A stretch of 64,000 nucleotides of DNA. Source: Cardiobacterium sp. Marseille-Q4385 (GTDB lineage Bacteria; Pseudomonadota; Gammaproteobacteria; Cardiobacteriales; Cardiobacteriaceae). Below the pieces are notes generated by a model, which was not told the DNA's origin, made no database searches, and saw only the letters and a list, made by a program, of their open reading frames with translations. Positions within the stretch are counted from its first letter, which is position 1; each line of letters opens with the position of its first letter. Below, piece after piece: positions 61,274-64,000 of this stretch. The translations under genes were made by a program, and so were the position numbers. The DNA is taken from the NCBI RefSeq assembly GCF_916618745.1, contig NZ_OU745373.1, positions 744,001 through 808,000 of the forward strand, read 5' to 3'.

Positions 61274-61340
61274 AGTTTTTGGCCTGTGTGGTGAGTGGTG
61301 AATTTGGTATTTATCCCGCTTGGGGCAGTTTTTGTCTTGG

Positions 61341-62123
61341 TTATGCTTCAATGGGACGTGTGCCGTGGCAGCGCGGATATTTGCTGCATCCGTAGAAGGC
61401 TTTGCCTGCATGGGGACCATTTTGGGCAATGCGCTTTTCCATTTTTCCACCGCAACGTGGACAACGTGGTTCGCTGCGGATTTGTTCGATGTAAGCGATG
61501 TGGCGGATGCGGTTTTCGGCGGTGTTTTCGAGGCGCAGTTTTTGGATAGCGGCGATAAGGCGCGGCAGTTCTGGCAACGGGATACGGGCTTCGCGCGGTT
61601 CTTTGATGTAGTTCAGGTAGGCAGCGCCGCCGTTGCAGACATTTGCAGGTAGTGGGGTTTTAAATTCGCTGTCTCCGATAAAGACGATCACGGAGTGAAC
61701 CAGGCTATTATCAATGTTCAGCGCGCTGGCGATAACCTGGCAATGTTTGTAATTTTGACGCAGCGGGTTTTGGAAGGTGTTTTTCTGTTTGTACAGGACT
61801 TGTGTCCATTGGCTGTCATATTCGTTGCCGTATATCCAGCCATCCATGTTTTTGGTTTCGATGATGTATAGACCGTAAGGCGAGACCACAATGTGATCTA
61901 TTTGGGTCGTGCCGCCATCCGGTAGGGGGATAAGGATGTTGTCCAGACCGATGTAGTTTTCATCCAATCCGCTTTCATTCAGGATGCTGATGCGGCTTTC
62001 ACCGATATCGCCCTTGTTTCTACGGCGGCGGGCAGGTTTGGTTTTGCCCGTCCCGGCAAGCAGGCCGAAGGCGGCACTGATGGCAAGTATCAGGGCGATG
62101 GCGATGATAGTCAGGGTATTCAT
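61341..62123 (-). CDS. NERD-domain protein with C4 topoisomerase-type zinc finger
   Basis: 260 residues. N-terminal membrane helix (LTIIAIALILAISAAFGLLAG), then the NERD nuclease-related domain: KGDIGESRISILNESG, QIDHIVVSPYGLYIIETKNMDGWIYGNEYDSQWTQ (Asp/Glu…Lys pattern of the restriction-endonuclease-like fold) and HSVIVFIGDSEFKT. The C-terminal zinc finger is CPRCGGKMEKRIAQNGPHAGKAFYGCSKYPRC, as in topoisomerase I tails. Membrane-anchored nucleic-acid enzyme of unknown task. Confidence 0.88.
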   Translation of the reverse strand: MNTLTIIAIALILAISAAFGLLAGTGKTKPARRRRNKGDIGESRISILNESGLDENYIGLDNILIPLPDGGTTQIDHIVVSPYGLYIIETKNMDGWIYGNEYDSQWTQVLYKQKNTFQNPLRQNYKHCQVIASALNIDNSLVHSVIVFIGDSEFKTPLPANVCNGGAAYLNYIKEPREARIPLPELPRLIAAIQKLRLENTAENRIRHIAYIEQIRSEPRCPRCGGKMEKRIAQNGPHAGKAFYGCSKYPRCHGTRPIEA

Positions 62124-62246
62124 GTGGGATAGATGGATGGTGTGGTTGCGATGCTGTTCTTCCCCCGCTTGGCGGGGCGAGGATTATAAACGGCGAAGGC
62201 AGGCGTTGCCGCCTGCCTTGTCCGTGTTCGCGATGTGGTTTGTGGC

Positions 62247-63545
62247 TTAGAGTTTGCCTTCACGTTTGAGACGCTCGCGTTCTTCGCGGTCTTTGCGCAT
62301 GAGTTCGCGAGAGAGCGCATCGTCGCTCTTGACCGAGAAGATTTCGCCGCGTGATTGCATTTCCGGCGGCAGGCGACGGTTCGATTGGGCGCGCAGGCGG
62401 ATACGGAAGTTGTTTTCGGATTCGACGTAGTTGATGGCATCCTGGAAGGAGATAACGCCGGATTCGTACAGTTCGAAGATACTGTGATCGAAGGTGAAAA
62501 CACCTTCTGCCGGGTTGCCGCGTTCCATCGCTTCAGGGATGGAGCCGAGGTCACCTTCGGAGATAAGGTGACTGATGTACGGAGTGTTCATCATCATTTC
62601 CATCGCCACGATTCGTCCCGGACGGTCGGAGCGGGGCAGGAGGCGCTGCGAGATAAGGCAGTGCAGGTTTTCCGCAAGCTCTGGCTGAATTTGGTGCCGC
62701 TGTTCGCGCGGGAAGAAGTTATAGATACGTTCCAAGCCTTGCACAGAGTTGGTAGCGTGCAGGGTGGCGAGGCACAAGTGACCGGTTTCGGCGAAGTGCA
62801 TCGCATATTGCATGGTGTCAATATCGCGGATTTCCCCGATGAGGATGACGTCTGGCGCCTGACGCAACGAGTTTTTCAGAGCCATGCCGTAGGAAGCGGT
62901 ATCAATGCCGACTTCGCGCTGGATAACCACAGATTTTTTCGGCTTGTGCACGAATTCGATCGGGTCTTCGACAGTGATGATGTGGTTCTGCGAGTTTTCG
63001 TTACGGTGGTCAATCATCGAGGCGAGGGTGGTGGATTTACCATTACCGGTTGCCCCGATAACGATAACGAGACCGCGCTTGACCATCGAGATTTTTTTCA
63101 GGATATCTGGCACCGGCAGTTCGAGATCATCCAGTTTCGGGATGTTCGCCGGGATCAGACGCAGCACCAAGCCGGGCACGTTTTTTTGCAGATAGACGTT
63201 AACCCGCAGGTAGGTGACATTCGGCACTTCCACCATCATGTTGAGTTCGTGCGTACGCAGGAATTCGTTATAGGCTTCAGGGCGGGCGATGACTTCAATG
63301 AGGTTGTAGACGTCGCCTTCTTCCATGTATTTTTTGGTGTAGTTCAGCTGACCGTCAGTCTTGATACTGATGTAGTTCTCGCTATTGATGAAGATATCCG
63401 AGGCGTTCTTTTCAGCAGCGTGCGCCACCAGTTTGTCGAACATCGGCCGTAGGTCTTCGCGCGGCATGCTGGTTTTTTTCTGCGCGATATCGGTCCGGCT
63501 GATGGGCGTGAGGATAGTAGGGGAATCGAGGGATACGGCTTCCAT
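62247..63545 (-). CDS. pilU: Type IV pilus retraction ATPase PilU
   Basis: 432 residues. PAS-like N-terminal domain (DIFINSENYISIKTDGQLNY), Walker A GATGNGKSTTLASMIDHRN, Asp box VEDPIEFVH, Walker B ILIGEIRDIDTMQYAMHFAETGHLCLATLHA, and His box. The tail FRIRLRAQSNRRLPPEMQS…RELMRKDREERERLKREGKL is typical of PilU and absent from PilT. Works with PilT in pilus retraction. Start 63545 has CGGAG upstream; MPREDL at 63467 is an alternative. Confidence 0.95.
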   Translation of the reverse strand: MEAVSLDSPTILTPISRTDIAQKKTSMPREDLRPMFDKLVAHAAEKNASDIFINSENYISIKTDGQLNYTKKYMEEGDVYNLIEVIARPEAYNEFLRTHELNMMVEVPNVTYLRVNVYLQKNVPGLVLRLIPANIPKLDDLELPVPDILKKISMVKRGLVIVIGATGNGKSTTLASMIDHRNENSQNHIITVEDPIEFVHKPKKSVVIQREVGIDTASYGMALKNSLRQAPDVILIGEIRDIDTMQYAMHFAETGHLCLATLHATNSVQGLERIYNFFPREQRHQIQPELAENLHCLISQRLLPRSDRPGRIVAMEMMMNTPYISHLISEGDLGSIPEAMERGNPAEGVFTFDHSIFELYESGVISFQDAINYVESENNFRIRLRAQSNRRLPPEMQSRGEIFSVKSDDALSRELMRKDREERERLKREGKL

Positions 63546-63562
63546 GGGGCAACTCCGTCGGT

Positions 63563-64000
63563 TTATCCGTGGGTAAAGAGGGTTTTGTCGTGCGCTTTGG
63601 CGGCAGCAGTCTGTCTGTCGATAAGACCTTGGGCAACGAGGCGTTGCAGGGACTGGTCAAGGGTCTGCATGCCGTACTGCGCACCGGTCTGGATAGCGGA
63701 ATAAATCTGGGCGATTTTGTCTTCGCGAATGAGGTTTTTTACCGCTGAAGTAGCAACGAGGATCTCGTGTGCTGCGACCCGGCCACCGGCAATTTTTTTC
63801 AGAAGCGTCTGGGCGATAACCGCTCGCAATGATTCAGATAGCATCGAGCGCACCAGTTGTTTTTCTTCGCCGGGGAAGACGTCGATAATCCGGTCAATGG
63901 TTTTTGCAGCGGAGGAGGTGTGCAGGGTGCCGAACACCAAGTGCCCGGTTTCTGATGCGGTCAGCGCGAGGCGGATGGTTTCCAAGTCACGCAACTCACC
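63563..64000 (-). CDS. pilT: Type IV pilus retraction ATPase PilT, C-terminal part
   Basis: The last 145 residues only; the frame runs off the right edge. Reads GELRDLETIRLALTASETGHLVFGTLHTSSAAKTIDRIIDVFPGEEKQLVRSMLSESLRAVIAQTLLKK, the post-Walker-B and His-box region of PilT, then GRVAAHEILVATSAVKNLIREDKIAQIYSAIQTGAQYGMQTLDQSLQRLVAQGLI (the AIRNLIRE-type retraction motif). pilU follows 17 bases downstream. Confidence 0.95.
   Translation of the reverse strand, partial: GELRDLETIRLALTASETGHLVFGTLHTSSAAKTIDRIIDVFPGEEKQLVRSMLSESLRAVIAQTLLKKIAGGRVAAHEILVATSAVKNLIREDKIAQIYSAIQTGAQYGMQTLDQSLQRLVAQGLIDRQTAAAKAHDKTLFTHG

Noticed and set aside
59747..61294. 515-codon plus-strand frame opposite parE
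   Set aside because: Antisense shadow of parE with a biased Ala/Val/Asp/Gly composition.

Overview
ORGANISM. The window looks like a GC-rich gammaproteobacterial chromosome. Support comes from gene order (ahpC-ahpF next to oxyR, grpE-dnaK-dnaJ, rpoZ-spoT-ridA, prfB-lysS), the type IV pilus motor pair pilT-pilU, TamA, and a complete sorbitol operon. I suspect a Cardiobacteriaceae (Cardiobacterium-like) host, but this rests on general resemblance and is tentative. LAYOUT. 1-7258 is ordinary chromosome: a quinol-type NO reductase (cut by the left edge), the AhpC/AhpF peroxidase system with divergent OxyR, CysZ, a small membrane protein, a DUF896 protein and a GNAT acetyltransferase. 7280-17788 is an accessory island. 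It holds IS5-family sequences, two directly repeated IS256-type (zinc-ribbon variant) elements, a 148-bp MITE-like insert, a giant RTX repeat protein with an in-frame stop after its best start, a membrane protein, a hemW fragment and an IS630 scrap. 17998-20033 is AT-rich and carries rplM-rpsI, an rpmJ paralogue and a ComEA-like gene; its composition differs from the rest of the core genome. 20377-48710 is GC-rich core: leuA/lrp, methyltransferase, zur, NAD(P)H oxidoreductase, prfB (programmed frameshift), lysS, DUF4198, pncA, ridA-spoT-rpoZ, rhlB, metF-murJ-tamA, a DUF2339 giant membrane protein, kptA, fabI and dnaJ-dnaK-grpE. 48987-51814 holds an IS5-family cluster (one decayed copy, one copy nested in another) around tRNA-Thr and tRNA-Leu. 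51900-58722 is the sorbitol operon srlA-srlE-srlB-srlD-adhE-srlM-srlR. 59351-64000 has parE, a NERD/zinc-finger protein, pilU and the end of pilT. HOW IT WORKS TOGETHER. AhpCF/OxyR and the NO reductase handle peroxide and nitrosative stress. The srl operon takes up and oxidises sorbitol and includes AdhE, which could dispose of the extra reducing power as ethanol. SpoT keeps its hydrolase residues but has lost both synthetase acidic residues, so (p)ppGpp synthesis must come from another enzyme. MOST NOTABLE. The IS-bounded RTX island with an interrupted start; the AT-rich ribosomal-protein block; the apparently hydrolase-only SpoT; adhE embedded in the sorbitol operon; A6/A7 variation at the transposase frame junction between IS copies; an intergenic repeat (core TTATCYCGCTTGSCG) seen at several places; and mutually exclusive hairpins between dnaK and dnaJ.
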